Source of the DNA: Carposina sasakii
Taxonomy: Eukaryota; Arthropoda; Insecta; Lepidoptera; Carposinidae
Assembly (NCBI GenBank): GCA_014607495.2
Contig: CP053161.1
Location: 13,587,115 to 13,651,114 of the forward strand
Length of the DNA: 64,000 nt
Reading direction: 5' to 3'
A program made the translations under genes and the position numbers. Shown here piece after piece: positions 45,101 through 51,326 of this stretch; position 1 is the first letter of the stretch, and every line of letters starts with the position of its first letter. Below the pieces are notes generated by a model. It saw nothing but the letters and a program-made list of their open reading frames with translations, did no database searches and was not told where the DNA came from.

Positions 45101-47597
45101 TTTTTTTAATTTATTTTTTTCTTTTATTTAACCAAGAACATACATACGTTTCTTATTCAATAATAACGAATAATTTGTGAGTAAATTTTTCAGTTGTTTA
45201 AAAACTTTGAAGCGAGTCGATAACAAGGTAACGTAGTTTTTAAAATTTTCGCATTAAAGTATAAATTGTTCGATCAAACACTGTCCATATTTGCACATAG
45301 TAACAGACATATTACGTTTACTGTTGGCAAAGTCAATATTTGAGAAATTAAATTATGTAACTTCCGTTTGATAATAGTTAACAACTTTATTGGATATGTA
45401 CAGTAATATTTTAAAGGCAGTAGATATTATTCATACTTCTTTCGAGACTATTGAGTATTTATTTACAATTACATTATCGTGTTATAACTCGAACCCTATA
45501 GGTAAATATAACATTAATAATTGAAATATTTTTTTATCAATTTATTAGTTATTATCAGTCAATAAAGACTTCTGTTCCAAGCTTAAGAATCCAATCTATC
45601 TTTCAGTTCACCAATTGATCCCTTAACGTTGGTGATGGTCATACATTTTCTATCACGAACCACAAAACTCTTCAAGCAGGAATGATTCCATTTTGAAAAC
45701 GAGAATAATCTACATAAAACCCCATTTTCTTTCAATCCTGCTTTAAGAGTACATGATAACCTGATCAGATATTAAGCATTACTACATGCCCTGCCCCCCC
45801 TCTAGGCTGGCTGCCCCGCACCGCCCGAGCGGCCGCAAGTACTAGCCGCGCTGCGCTCGCGCAAGATCCTGCAGCGAGTGGCCCTCGTCGCCAGCCTCTT
45901 CTTCTGCACCACCTTCGTGTACCACGGCACCATCGTCAACTCCACCAGCCTCAGCGGGAACAAGTACATCAACTTCTCCGCCTTGCTTCTGGTCTCCGTG
46001 CCGACGAGGATCGTCACTGCCATCACGCTGACCAAGTTCGGGAGGAAGGCGCCGCTCTGTGTTGCGTACTGCTTGTGTGCTGTGCTGTTTATATCGTCTG
46101 CTTTTGTGCCTGTTTGTAAGTTTTGTTGCTTTTTGTTTTAGGGCCAATTTTTCCAATATTCAGATATCTGATGGATACATTTGATGCTGTCTCTCTCTAA
46201 AACTTGATCAAGATAGAGACAGCATCAACTTTGTCCTTCTACCAAGTTATCTGACTATTGGAAAAATTGTTAGGAAACTAGAAGCCATCCTGATAGTGGT
46301 AAGATTTCCAAGAAATATAAAGATACTCGTAGCAGCGAGCCAAATGTCACTATATGAAAGGGACGGTAACTCTTCCTTTATCACAACGAATCTCCAGTGG
46401 CCCACAAAATGTTCTCAATTTGGTAGTAAAGAAATAATCCTAGATGAGTAGGTATATTAGGTTCTGACTGGTAATTTATTTCACACTATACCGACTTACG
46501 TATATGACTCTCCAACTAATAAACTCTTAGACATTCACGCCAAGTACAAATGTTTCCAGCTGTTTGGGGTCTCTCCCTAACGCTGTACCTCCTGGGTAAG
46601 ATGTGCAGCGATTACGGTATGTTCGGAGCCAGTGTGGTCGCACTGGAGGTATTTCCGACCGGAGCGCGGAACTCTCTCGCCAACCTCGCGCTGACTCTCG
46701 CTAGAGCTGGTGCTGCCCTCGCACCGCAAGCGCCGCTATTAGTAAGTTCCAGTTTGTTTATCATGTTTAGAAGTTTACCATAATATCGATCTTTCATTCC
46801 ATTATCTATATCATTTACATATATCTTTTATTCAAAGGTTTGCTCAAAATGCGAACTAGTTCGGCAATCTTGTTTAAATACAGATTCCGTAGCTTATACA
46901 ATAGAATTTCCCTGATTCATTACTTCTATATTTTCGTCAAAAAGTTCTGCTGAAATGATAGCAACCACAAGAGATAAGCATTTGCCATGGTTTACCAAGT
47001 GCAGCTACTACAGAATTACTGTGGATTTCTTGTTCAAGGAATATACCTACCTTATACATGCCAAAATTCAGCCTCCCATGCCATTAGTTTCAGCTGCACT
47101 TACTCTATATCACTTACTTAGTAATCTAAGACTTTTATTATATTGATTTAATTCTTCATGAATTATATTGATTCAATTCATCATCATCAGAATCTGCCTA
47201 TTGCAGTCTCTAGTTACTACCAGCCAATCTCTTCAAGTAATCGAAAAGCGTCCAACGCTACGCTTCAATTTCTAAAGTCTAACCGACTTATTATAAAATA
47301 ATTAGAACATTGTTTAGGCTGAACATTTCCTAAAGACAGATATTTTATACATTTTGCTGTCAAATGTAATTTCTAACTTCAGACACAGTTTTACAAGAAC
47401 ACCGTTAACTTCGTTTGCAGGAGGAGTTCATGGCGGGCCTCCCAAGCGTGGTGTTTGGGTTGGCGGCGCTCGGACCGGCGGCGCTGTGCCTGCTGCTCCC
47501 GGACACCTCCCGCGCCGCCCTCCCGGACCACCTCGCCGACGCTGAGAACCTCGACGAGGAGAGTGAGACCGAGAGGACTGAGACTCCTGCAGTTTAG
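17760..47597 (+). CDS. SLC22-like organic ion transporter (MFS), gene 1
   Basis: Nine coding exons: 17760-17798, 18721-18896, 25347-25557, 29739-29839, 33345-33493, 40554-40882, 45806-46115, 46560-46741, 47421-47597. They sum to 1674 nt (557 residues plus stop), and all phases close. Family signs: TM1 in exon 2; a large Cys-rich loop in exon 3 with sequons NAT, NNS and NES; the MFS signature SDRYGRK at about residues 174-180; DEGVRWLL after TM6; TKFGRK between TM8 and TM9; EVFPTGARNSLANL near TM11. Length fits SLC22 carriers. Expected role is plasma-membrane transport of a small organic ion; the substrate cannot be told. The start chosen (gcaagATGA in an exon with acceptor at 17742) gives MKGKDTKDIVKVK in phase with exon 2; ATG 18721 is an alternative. 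C-terminal exons are markedly GC-rich. A convergent paralogue follows at 51327-60239. Confidence 0.87.
17805..17960. repeat. Dispersed repeat G
   Basis: Starts 7 bases after the first coding exon's donor with 'acatacatacataaaatcacg', and contains 'cccggaggggtaggcagagat'. A copy of the same unit lies at 23350-23500. Confidence 0.65.
18475..18693 (-). mobile_element. tRNA-derived SINE E, 27 bp before exon 2
   Basis: On the minus strand the head reads as tRNA A-box/B-box sequence (attggcgtagttggtag ... tgggttcgaatccc). The body 'gtttatttccgaattgtggatg...ttgtgtcg' and an AT-rich tail follow. Copies: 26731-26985, 40921-41160, 57008-57125 (partial). Its edge lies just before the 3' splice site at 18720, so the branch point of this intron must be in or beside the SINE. 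Confidence 0.8.
19739..19853. repeat. Perfect 54-bp inverted repeat, 7-nt loop
   Basis: Arms 19739-19792 and 19800-19853 are exact complements by reading, around loop tagcatc. No terminal motif of a known MITE and no other copy in the window were seen. Located in intron 2 of gene 1. Confidence 0.85.
20050..20255 (-). mobile_element. Helitron-like element, short
   Basis: CTAG (minus-strand 3' end) is at 20050-20053 and GA, the complement of TC, ends at 20255. It shares 'gctaactgtataccaaatttt' and 'tttttacgtgaaag' with the other family members. Confidence 0.7.
20264..20360 (-). mobile_element. Very short tRNA-derived SINE
   Basis: A 97-bp unit. The minus strand shows A-box-like ctcagtggtaagagcgc and B-box ggttcgattcc, followed by only about 30 bases of tail. 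It is bounded by TAGTAATA on both sides (20256-20263, 20361-20368). It belongs with 62259-62366 and the fragment at 15743-15797. Confidence 0.7.
20528..20938. repeat. Dispersed repeat H
   Basis: A roughly 410-bp unit with ends ccggccaagtgcgagtcgg and gaggtacgaaaccctaaaaa. Other copies are 48575-49003 (inverted) and 34684-38881 (split by Transib). No ORF; class not determined. Confidence 0.75.
20940..21452. other. Intron sequence, nothing recognised
   Basis: Non-coding; short ORFs only. A (CAT)n run begins at about 21452, leading into repeat A. Confidence 0.4.
21453..21724 (-). repeat. Dispersed repeat A, full copy
   Basis: Full-length unit with a (CAT)8-type run at the tail side, ending ccggcaccacgcggcc. 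Confidence 0.82.
21951..23026 (+). mobile_element. Helitron-like element with internal minisatellite
   Basis: Begins TCTATACTAATATTATAAAG and ends ...gaagcgagggcgggccCTAG, the TC...CTAG pattern with a GC-rich stem near the 3' end. Inside, the motif ttcccacgggaagg...acaaacgggaatt recurs about six times, near 22098, 22227, 22354, 22540, 22749 and 22861. Each is followed by 'ttttttacgaaaacsgytatac' and 'gaagctgaaattgggcatata'. No transposase; non-autonomous. Assignment to Helitron is inferred from termini. Confidence 0.6.
23027..24032. other. Intron sequence with repeat G copy
   Basis: Repeat G occupies about 23350-23500. The remainder has no recognisable gene or element end. Confidence 0.45.
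24047..24357 (-). mobile_element. tRNA-derived SINE with 14-bp target duplication
   Basis: The minus-strand head (gatagccgagtggttaagac ... aagttcgatccc) is tRNA-like. The body includes 'cacttgtgcac' and 'ggcacgtaaaaccgttgg'-type sequence. It is flanked by a perfect 14-bp duplication TGAAAGAATAATAT at 24033-24046 and 24358-24371. Confidence 0.82.
24666..24895 (+). mobile_element. Helitron-like element, 230 bp
   Basis: From TC TTAATATTATAAACGCG to the end palindrome gcggacgaagtcacgggcg and CTAG (24892-24895). The cleanest short copy of the family in this window. Confidence 0.72.
24938..25195. repeat. Repeat B fragment plus truncated MITE C
   Basis: Repeat B runs to about 25002. MITE C sequence (tgttccatacatttcagtgc, inverted inner arms, right terminus) fills 25018-25195, ending 150 bp before exon 3 of gene 1. 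Confidence 0.6.
25560..26730. other. Intron 3, first part
   Basis: A repeat B copy is at about 25780-25940. Segments 'ggaacgaagttccttacgg' (26300) and 'ggaacttcgttcctacc' (26650) are short inverted relatives. No gene recognised. Confidence 0.45.
26731..26985 (+). mobile_element. tRNA-derived SINE E
   Basis: The head ggccgattggtgtagtaggt and B-box-like gggttctaatcccgg are tRNA-derived. The body ends 'gtgtgaatatttatttatt'. Preceded by 'acataaatccatctgaaat..ggttaacaaac', which also occurs at 38882-38912. Confidence 0.8.
27237..27646 (+). mobile_element. Stem-loop retroposon, copy 2
   Basis: Arms of about 110 bp (27237-27346 and 27494-27605) are inverted copies: gagggatcgcccgccaccgg against ccggtggcgggcgatccctc. 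The core has 'gttggcgaaacatatgtcgat' and the 3' tail 'tgaacttccgaatagcgacg'. Flanked by a perfect 12-bp duplication AAATAGAAGACT (27225-27236, 27647-27658). Compare 2044-2352. Confidence 0.75.
27659..28099. other. Intron sequence; GC-rich fragment and repeat B
   Basis: A GC-rich patch at 27660-27760 (gctggccgcactgccccgctgg) differs from its surroundings and may be a transposon fragment. Repeat B occupies about 28012-28078. Confidence 0.4.
28100..28216. mobile_element. Short MITE, copy of 5757-5876
   Basis: Ends ggggtaagcacgaacct / aggttcgtacttaccct, with the same inner palindrome as the first copy. Confidence 0.75.
28223..28515. mobile_element. MITE with about 60-bp inverted ends
   Basis: Arms begin cccgtatgatgaatttggtg and end with its complement. 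Each contains 'agcgagatgtctcac'. No second copy seen. It lies almost directly against the preceding MITE. Confidence 0.7.
28606..28865. mobile_element. PIF/Harbinger-type MITE, copy 1
   Basis: Imperfect terminal repeats gggatcatccataaattacg / tatatggatggcccc, a largely palindromic interior with repeated tgacgtcac, and the 3-bp target duplication TAA (28603-28605, 28866-28868). A TWA duplication is the PIF/Harbinger hallmark. The second copy is 59264-59535. Confidence 0.78.
28869..29738. other. Intron 3, last part
   Basis: Nothing recognised before the acceptor of exon 4 (ttttccag at 29738). Confidence 0.45.
29842..32535. other. Intron 4, mostly repeat debris
   Basis: Holds repeat F (about 30597-30725), a diverged relative of the outer MITE of the Transib nest (about 31198-31520), and an inverted repeat around (TATG)n at 31880-32060 (aggagtggttttgtgtttaa and complement). 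No gene recognised. Confidence 0.45.
32536..32796. mobile_element. MITE family D, complete
   Basis: Terminal repeats cagggtgtaacaaaaagggt / accctttctgttacatcctg, flanked by TA on each side. Inner arms share 'ttaagcraaaagctatgtaa'. A related partial copy is at about 33208-33300, ending close to exon 5. Confidence 0.78.
33109..33135. repeat. (CA)n microsatellite
   Basis: Uninterrupted ac/ca dinucleotide run of about 13 units. Confidence 0.9.
33562..33653 (+). mobile_element. 3' end of Helitron-like element
   Basis: 5'-truncated copy ending in the family palindrome and CTAG at 33650-33653. It begins about 70 bases after the exon 5 donor of gene 1. Confidence 0.65.
33654..34543. other. Intron 5, nothing recognised
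   Basis: Non-coding AT-rich sequence. A remnant of repeat B in reverse may be present at about 34370-34420. Confidence 0.4.
34759..35105 (+). repeat. Transib left terminal inverted repeat
   Basis: Pairs with 38003-38350. Similarity extends from the CACAGTG heptamer to about 35105 with scattered mismatches. An A-rich caaaaaata motif begins 35 bases after the heptamer (34801-34809). Confidence 0.88.
35676..37685 (+). pseudogene. Transib transposase, RAG1 core-like, broken
   Basis: Fragments in all three frames together cover a Transib transposase. The RAG1-type acidic triad is present in pieces: D in KWGFDGASDQS (codon 36463-36465, matching RAG1 D600), D in MIDGK (36768-36770, matching D708, followed by C-X2-C), and E in SEEASEARNK (37399-37401, matching E962). 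Lesions: frameshift ending at the stop 36045-36047, frameshift near 36540-36555, in-frame TAA 37152-37154, frameshift near 37205-37240, and a one-base shift near 37565-37575. The real C-terminus is an acidic tail ending at 37685. The N-terminus is uncertain: frame opens after a stop at about 35670 and may follow an acceptor. It lies in intron 5 of gene 1 and shows no sign of host use. Confidence 0.88.
38003..38350 (-). repeat. Transib right terminal inverted repeat
   Basis: Reverse complement of 34759-35105. It ends in CACTGTG at 38344-38350, followed by the CGTCG duplication. Confidence 0.88.
39140..40553. other. Intron 5, last part
   Basis: A repeat B copy is at about 39675-39780, and a rearranged relative of the 5757-5876 MITE at about 39790-39930. 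A CpG-dense palindromic patch gcgcgcgccgcgatcgcgcg lies at about 40263-40283, followed by tcagta. No coding exon seen before 40554. Confidence 0.45.
40921..41160 (-). mobile_element. tRNA-derived SINE E, near full length
   Basis: The minus-strand head attggtgtagttggtagtga and B box ggttcgaatccc are tRNA-like. The tail gtgtgaatatttattta is at the 40921 side, only about 40 bases after exon 6 of gene 1. Confidence 0.82.
41398..44501 (-). mobile_element. Complete piggyBac-type transposon
   Basis: Perfect 15-bp terminal repeats CCCTATACTTGACAA (41398-41412) and complement (44487-44501) are flanked by TTAA on both sides (41394-41397, 44502-44505). Sub-terminal inverted repeats aaatgcacattgccag (41538-41553) and complement (44118-44133), with further copies of 'ctggcaatgtg', match the internal repeats typical of piggyBac. 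It encloses one intact transposase ORF, in intron 6 of gene 1, opposite in strand. Confidence 0.95.
42006..43952 (-). CDS. piggyBac-family transposase
   Basis: An intact 648-codon ORF. Residues 1-120 are acidic, serine-rich and probably disordered; a basic stretch (about 127-147) could serve as a nuclear signal. The DDE-type catalytic domain has D303 (SIDEMMVPYKG), D391 (YFDNFFTS) and D507 (MGGVDLAD), the positions equivalent to D268, D346 and D447 of the Trichoplusia ni enzyme. A C-terminal cysteine-rich domain has C612, C615, C618, C624, C627, C632, C639 and H644, used in this family to bind the terminal repeats. It catalyses cut-and-paste transposition at TTAA. Start ATG 43952 is the first in frame. 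No lesion is visible. Clean terminal repeats argue against a domesticated host gene. Confidence 0.95.
   Translation of the reverse strand: MALVPKSGAGSDIEKSDDSEDELHHARQIVKNRIIENSDISSDPPSLPSSLENLNLLSDSEEETTCLTTVSSSVNEMIHNQSPNSPSILASVPIPCASNLTETLATSQFSPSAGPSNIASPSSVTRSKKKSTTVIVKKKMVRLKRIDTKWVCKKTFMGKAEIEDKTFIQSASQPIKSPLEYFLMFFDNDLIELMLHQTNLYYMQMKGAPLNVTKDEIKDFIAIQLLMGIVKLPAYTDYWAKKLRYNKIADIMPLKRFQQIRRYLHFADNLHDDGDRYFKVRQLLNSVRRNCLKIEEENRFSIDEMMVPYKGTRAGSRKQYIQNKPRKWGFKIFVRAGVSGIVYDFLVYGGEDTFRNHVFTDEENAMGLAAKVVLALSQSIQQKPCSVLYFDNFFTSLELLQHLRKEYGIFALGTIRQNRLRGAAAKLPTDKNLKKRGRGSFAQVVSNESKIAIVKWFDNKCVTTASTYTDSYPVQQILRYCKSTKTRQYVTCPNIVKEYNTSMGGVDLADMLVALYRTEMRAHRWYIPLFSQVLDICVNNAWLIYRRENKDTKRLKLKHFRVDVSNELLTFERTKQKPNSSRGSYFVSPQTSDCGRFDQIGHMPSFTSKGRCKNCIKCQTKFTCVKCNVRLCLVEGRNCFYDYHTKSS
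44506..45805. other. Intron 6, last part, with a small MITE
   Basis: A repeat A fragment is at about 44806-44846. A MITE of about 170 bp lies at 44876-45045, with 40-bp inverted ends (agggtcggttcatatctgac and complement) and TA flanks. The rest has no recognisable feature. Confidence 0.55.
46143..46272. mobile_element. Small MITE 27 bp after exon 7 donor
   Basis: Inverted ends ccaatttttccaatattcag / ctgactattggaaaaattg, with the inner pair tgatgctgtctct / agagacagcatca. Located in the 444-bp intron 7 of gene 1. Confidence 0.65.
46742..47420. other. Intron 8, nothing recognised
   Basis: AT-rich intron with a repeat A scrap at 47178-47213. It ends at acceptor tcgtttgcag. Confidence 0.5.
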
Positions 47598-47663
47598 GGG
47601 ATGCAGGTAGAGAATATACTACTTGAAGAAACGAAGAGAGAGCCTGCTACTGATAAATCGCGC

Positions 47664-47669
47664 AATAAA
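47664..47669 (+). terminator. Poly(A) signal of gene 1
   Basis: AATAAA 67 bases after the stop codon; the only canonical signal close by. Confidence 0.6.
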
Positions 47670-48574
47670 GTTATAATACGTAACTTTTGACAGCAAATGG
47701 ATTATACGATTAAAGGAGTATAGCTCATACCTAGTTTAAAGCTTTTTATAAAGCTCAGAATATTTAGACCAAAAGTGGACTGTGCAATATCTTCAAATAG
47801 AAGAACATTTCGCATTGACGTAATAAGTAATTCGACTCGAATAGTATATCTAGTTCTGTGCCACAAAGTTAAAGGCACAGATGGTTGGTGCCAATATATA
47901 GTAAACCCATTTAAAGAAAACTCGCATTTGTAGCCTATCGAAGCTGTGTAAACACTGCAGAACACACTACGAAGACCTATTTGAAGCAAATACCTGGCAT
48001 AGAAAAGGCTTAGATTTAGATATTTCATTGGCTGTCCCTGTTTAACTATGGCACTTAGACAGAGATAAATAGTCACCACTAGTGTTGGGTATTGATTTCA
48101 AATAAAAACTATGACCTTCGTGATATAAAGGAAAAGCAAACTGGTAAAAATTAAATAGTAGTTACGTGATATATAAACTAAAGAAGCCCAGTTGTGAATA
48201 ACTTGTCAAAGTGAAGTGATTATATAAATAAATAACATTACGTTTATATTTCGGTGTTACGTGCGTATTGTATTGTTAGTTAATAAGTACTTAGTATATA
48301 ATTATATTCACGACGCTACGAATGTGTAAAAATGTAAATGATACTATATCATATAAAATAATATGTAATAGCGCAAAAGAATGTCCCCAACTACCCAAGA
48401 AAAACTAGATCTTCATAGTATGTACAAGGAAGTTTCAGTTTTTTTCCACGCCAGCCACTAACTTTCTTTATACAACATACATACATAAATACTGTAGCGG
48501 TGAAAGCTATCTTAGACCACAGGCAGGCTGAACCATGGTTCCGCAACGCAAGCCAGCAGACTGTATCGGCTATC
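47670..48574. other. Intergenic, nothing recognised
   Basis: Between the 3' end of gene 1 and repeat H. The longest ORF (minus, 47702-48079) lacks any family signature. Confidence 0.4.
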
Positions 48575-49003
48575 TTTTTAGGGTTCCGTACCTCAAAAGG
48601 TAAAAATGGAACCCTTATAGGATCACTTTGTTGTCCGTCCATCCGTCTGTCTGTCTGTCTATCAAGACCCTTTTTCTCAGGAATACGTGTAGGTCAAGCT
48701 GAAATTTATATCAAATACGCAGGTCTACTGTCCCTAGGAGCTGTGAAAAAATCAAACTTCTAAACGAAAGGAATCAAAAGATACAGCCGTTTATGTCGCA
48801 AATTTTCGACTCTCGCAAGGTAATCAAAACCTACAGGATACTCGTACTTCCCGTGAACTCACAATCTTGAAATTTGGTACGAAGCAACATTATATAGCAC
48901 AGATATAGGAAAAATTACTAAAACCATAAATTTTTAGTTACGTTATATAATAAAACAGGTTTGTACGAAGCCCTCGGTGCGCTAGTCCGACTCGCACTTA
49001 TTT
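48575..49003. repeat. Dispersed repeat H, inverted copy
   Basis: Runs from ttttagggttccgtacctc to ctagtccgactcgcactta, opposite in orientation to 20528-20938. Confidence 0.75.
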
Positions 49004-49160
49004 GGAAGTTAATAGTTATGATAACTCATTGAAACTTTACGAATGGAAGTTAAATTACCACTACTACTACCGGCCCAAGTAGCATGACCTGCGAAACACA
49101 ATATGATAAACCGATTTATCGACATTTAGCCTGTCAAAATACGATAAATATAGCCGACAT

Positions 49161-49416
49161 GTTGAATTTTGTATTGAGACGATAACGATATCGTACGATA
49201 CGATATCCACGATGCATGGTCATGCTAGGAGGGCTGGTATCCGTTTGGTAGCTCGACCAATTTGTTGGCTACCAGTAATTACTCGTACCTACTTAGCGTT
49301 GTATCGCTATCGGTTGCATGTATTGTGTGTGTGCCATGATGAATTTTGTATAGAGACGATATCGAATCGTACGATACGATATCCACGATGCGTGATCATG
49401 CTAGGGGGGCTGGTAT
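49161..49416. repeat. Pair of about 80-bp direct repeats
   Basis: Segments 49161-49240 and 49338-49416 share 'tcgtacgatacgatatccac' and 'gatcatgctagg' with about 85-90% identity, spaced by about 100 bases. A local duplication; function unknown. Confidence 0.7.
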
Positions 49417-50264
49417 TACATGATACTATAATGCATATATATCTTTTATTATTATACTTGATTTTATTGATTTATATCTTGTCGTCCAGGTATAGCATTT
49501 GAAATATATGCAATACATTATTTCCTAGATAATTTCATAAGGATGGGCTACATGAGTATTTAGTTAAGTAATTAAGTAATGTATACGTACTCGTATGTAT
49601 ACTCATTTGATACTTATTTATTTTGTGTATTACATTTTTGTACGAATTTATTAAAATAATATTACTATCTAGCGTAAGATAAATTTAAGTATAAATTGCA
49701 CTAAAGCTGTGAATTTAAATATTATTATGATTGATGAGAAATATATGAGTTAAATTTGTTTGTGTGTCTAGCTAGATATTACCGTAGTTCATTTTCATTG
49801 TAACGTAATGTTATCAGGTTAGTTAATGTTTCAAATATACCATTTTTTCAGTGAACGAATATTATATTTCACAATTAATAGCAAATTCCAGGCGCAGATG
49901 GTAGATTACTCATTTGCTGTGCGAGCGCGCATGGTACGAGTACGTACTACGAGATTACTACGAACAGGCACATTCCTGAATTCGAGGACGATGCCTTATT
50001 CTGCTCTATGGGGTCCGAAAAATTTACTACTAGACAAGACCTAAGTATAGATAAAAGTATAATACAAAAATTCCAAAAGTAAATATTACATATTTTATTA
50101 GTTCAGAAGTAATTATTACATCCTTAAAATTACGGTTAAATATTTATTATGGGATTAAAAACGTGAATTTATGTTTCCCTATTGTCGAATTCCAAGTCGA
50201 AGGCGAAGAATAGTTTCACACTTCGTACTAGAGAAAATATTAAGAAAATGAAAAAAAAAATCAC
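49417..50264. other. Intergenic, nothing recognised
   Basis: AT-rich, no coding or repeat structure identified. Confidence 0.4.
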
Positions 50265-50336
50265 CCGAGTGAGATTTGTACTCACGACCTCTCGCAAACC
50301 GTGCTTTCGCTCTAACCAATTGAGCTATGGGGTCAA
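50265..50336 (-). mobile_element. tRNA-like SINE head with oligo(T) tail
   Basis: The minus strand reads atagctcaattggttagagc ... gaggtcgtgagtacaaatct, close to a tRNA, followed by tcgggtga and a T-run. The B box is damaged (gagtacaaatc), so it is not a functional tRNA gene. It resembles the very short SINEs at 20264-20360 and 62259-62366. Confidence 0.6.
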
Positions 50337-50844
50337 TTAACTCGGATGACGAACTTTACCATCTCTTTTACATTAAGTTTTTGGCAACGTTTAAAATATT
50401 ATTACTATTGTGGCGGATAATGCCTCCGCTATTTATGTAGGTGAGCACTGGCGGCTCGTCCTAAGGAGCGCTCGTGCAGTGCACTCTCACCCACGAATAT
50501 ATTATATATTTCTATATATTTATAACTATCTTTCAATTCTACTATGTTTACACAATAGTGTCTGCGCGTTCGTCTCAAGTAAGTTGTAATCTTATGTATC
50601 GAGTGGAGCGTTAGCGATCGCGCTCCAATGAAACGTAATTTGGCACGATTCCTAGTACAATATTCAATGAGTGCGAAAGAGACATACCGACATAGGCCGG
50701 CGCGTGAAACAGAAGATTTCGTATAAAAAATTAGGCTTATCTGGAGCGCCGCTCACATTAATTCGTAGTGTACGTCGCTTAGTCCGAGTTAGAACGCGAT
50801 ATGGTTGCTTTTAATGTGTTTCTTTAGGTTCTCTTAATTTTAAT

Positions 50845-51033
50845 ATGAGTGAGGGTTCTGCTCATAATGAAAAAAATTTGAACTCCTATCTAAAAATACC
50901 AGGAGCCGCCTCTGTAGGTAGCAAACCCATGCGTTATTTACGAGTCTCTCAAAGCGGACATACAGCGAGTCGTGGATATATACAGGGAGTGAGTGACAGC
51001 CAGGCAAATACTGAACAAGTACCATTGTCTTGA
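50845..51033 (+). CDS. Unknown 62-codon ORF with promoter-like context
   Basis: The ORF encodes a Ser/Gly-rich, hydrophilic 62-residue product with no recognised domain, signal peptide or membrane segment. About 120 bases upstream is cgtataaaaaattagg (50720-50735), a TATA-like box. About 100 bases after the stop is aataaaattcggaaaaaaaa (51129-51148), resembling a poly(A) signal plus A-tract. The segment encoding YIQGVSDSQANTE is similar to repeat DNA at about 52538-52580 (gtgagtaacagccaggcaaa), which suggests the ORF, or its end, derives from a mobile repeat. It lies between the two convergent transporter genes. It could be a small gene, a retrocopy or a chance frame. Confidence 0.25.
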   Translation: MSEGSAHNEKNLNSYLKIPGAASVGSKPMRYLRVSQSGHTASRGYIQGVSDSQANTEQVPLS

Positions 51034-51278
51034 GTTATACGACAGTGTAATTACTAAAAGAAAATGCATTTTCAATTTAATTGTAAGTAATTAAATGAAC
51101 TAGTGTAGTTATATTATTATTTTAATCAATAAAATTCGGAAAAAAAATCCTATAAATAAATATTTCACTGCTTTTACGGCTTATACCTTCAAAATCATGA
51201 CTGACTATTACTCAAGCCCGTATAAACTATTTCATACGCCCACAAAACTGTCTCTTTTTTTAATGTCACGTTTACTGT

Positions 51279-51284
51279 TTTATT
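51279..51284 (-). terminator. Poly(A) signal of gene 2
   Basis: Minus-strand AATAAA about 45 bases past the stop codon at 51327. Confidence 0.55.
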
Positions 51285-51326
51285 GAACACTAAAACTATA
51301 AGCTTATCAGATCAGCGTAATGTAGA

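Noticed and set aside
50265..50336. Possible minus-strand tRNA gene
   Set aside because: The B box is altered (gagtacaaatc) and a T-run follows; it is more likely a SINE head.
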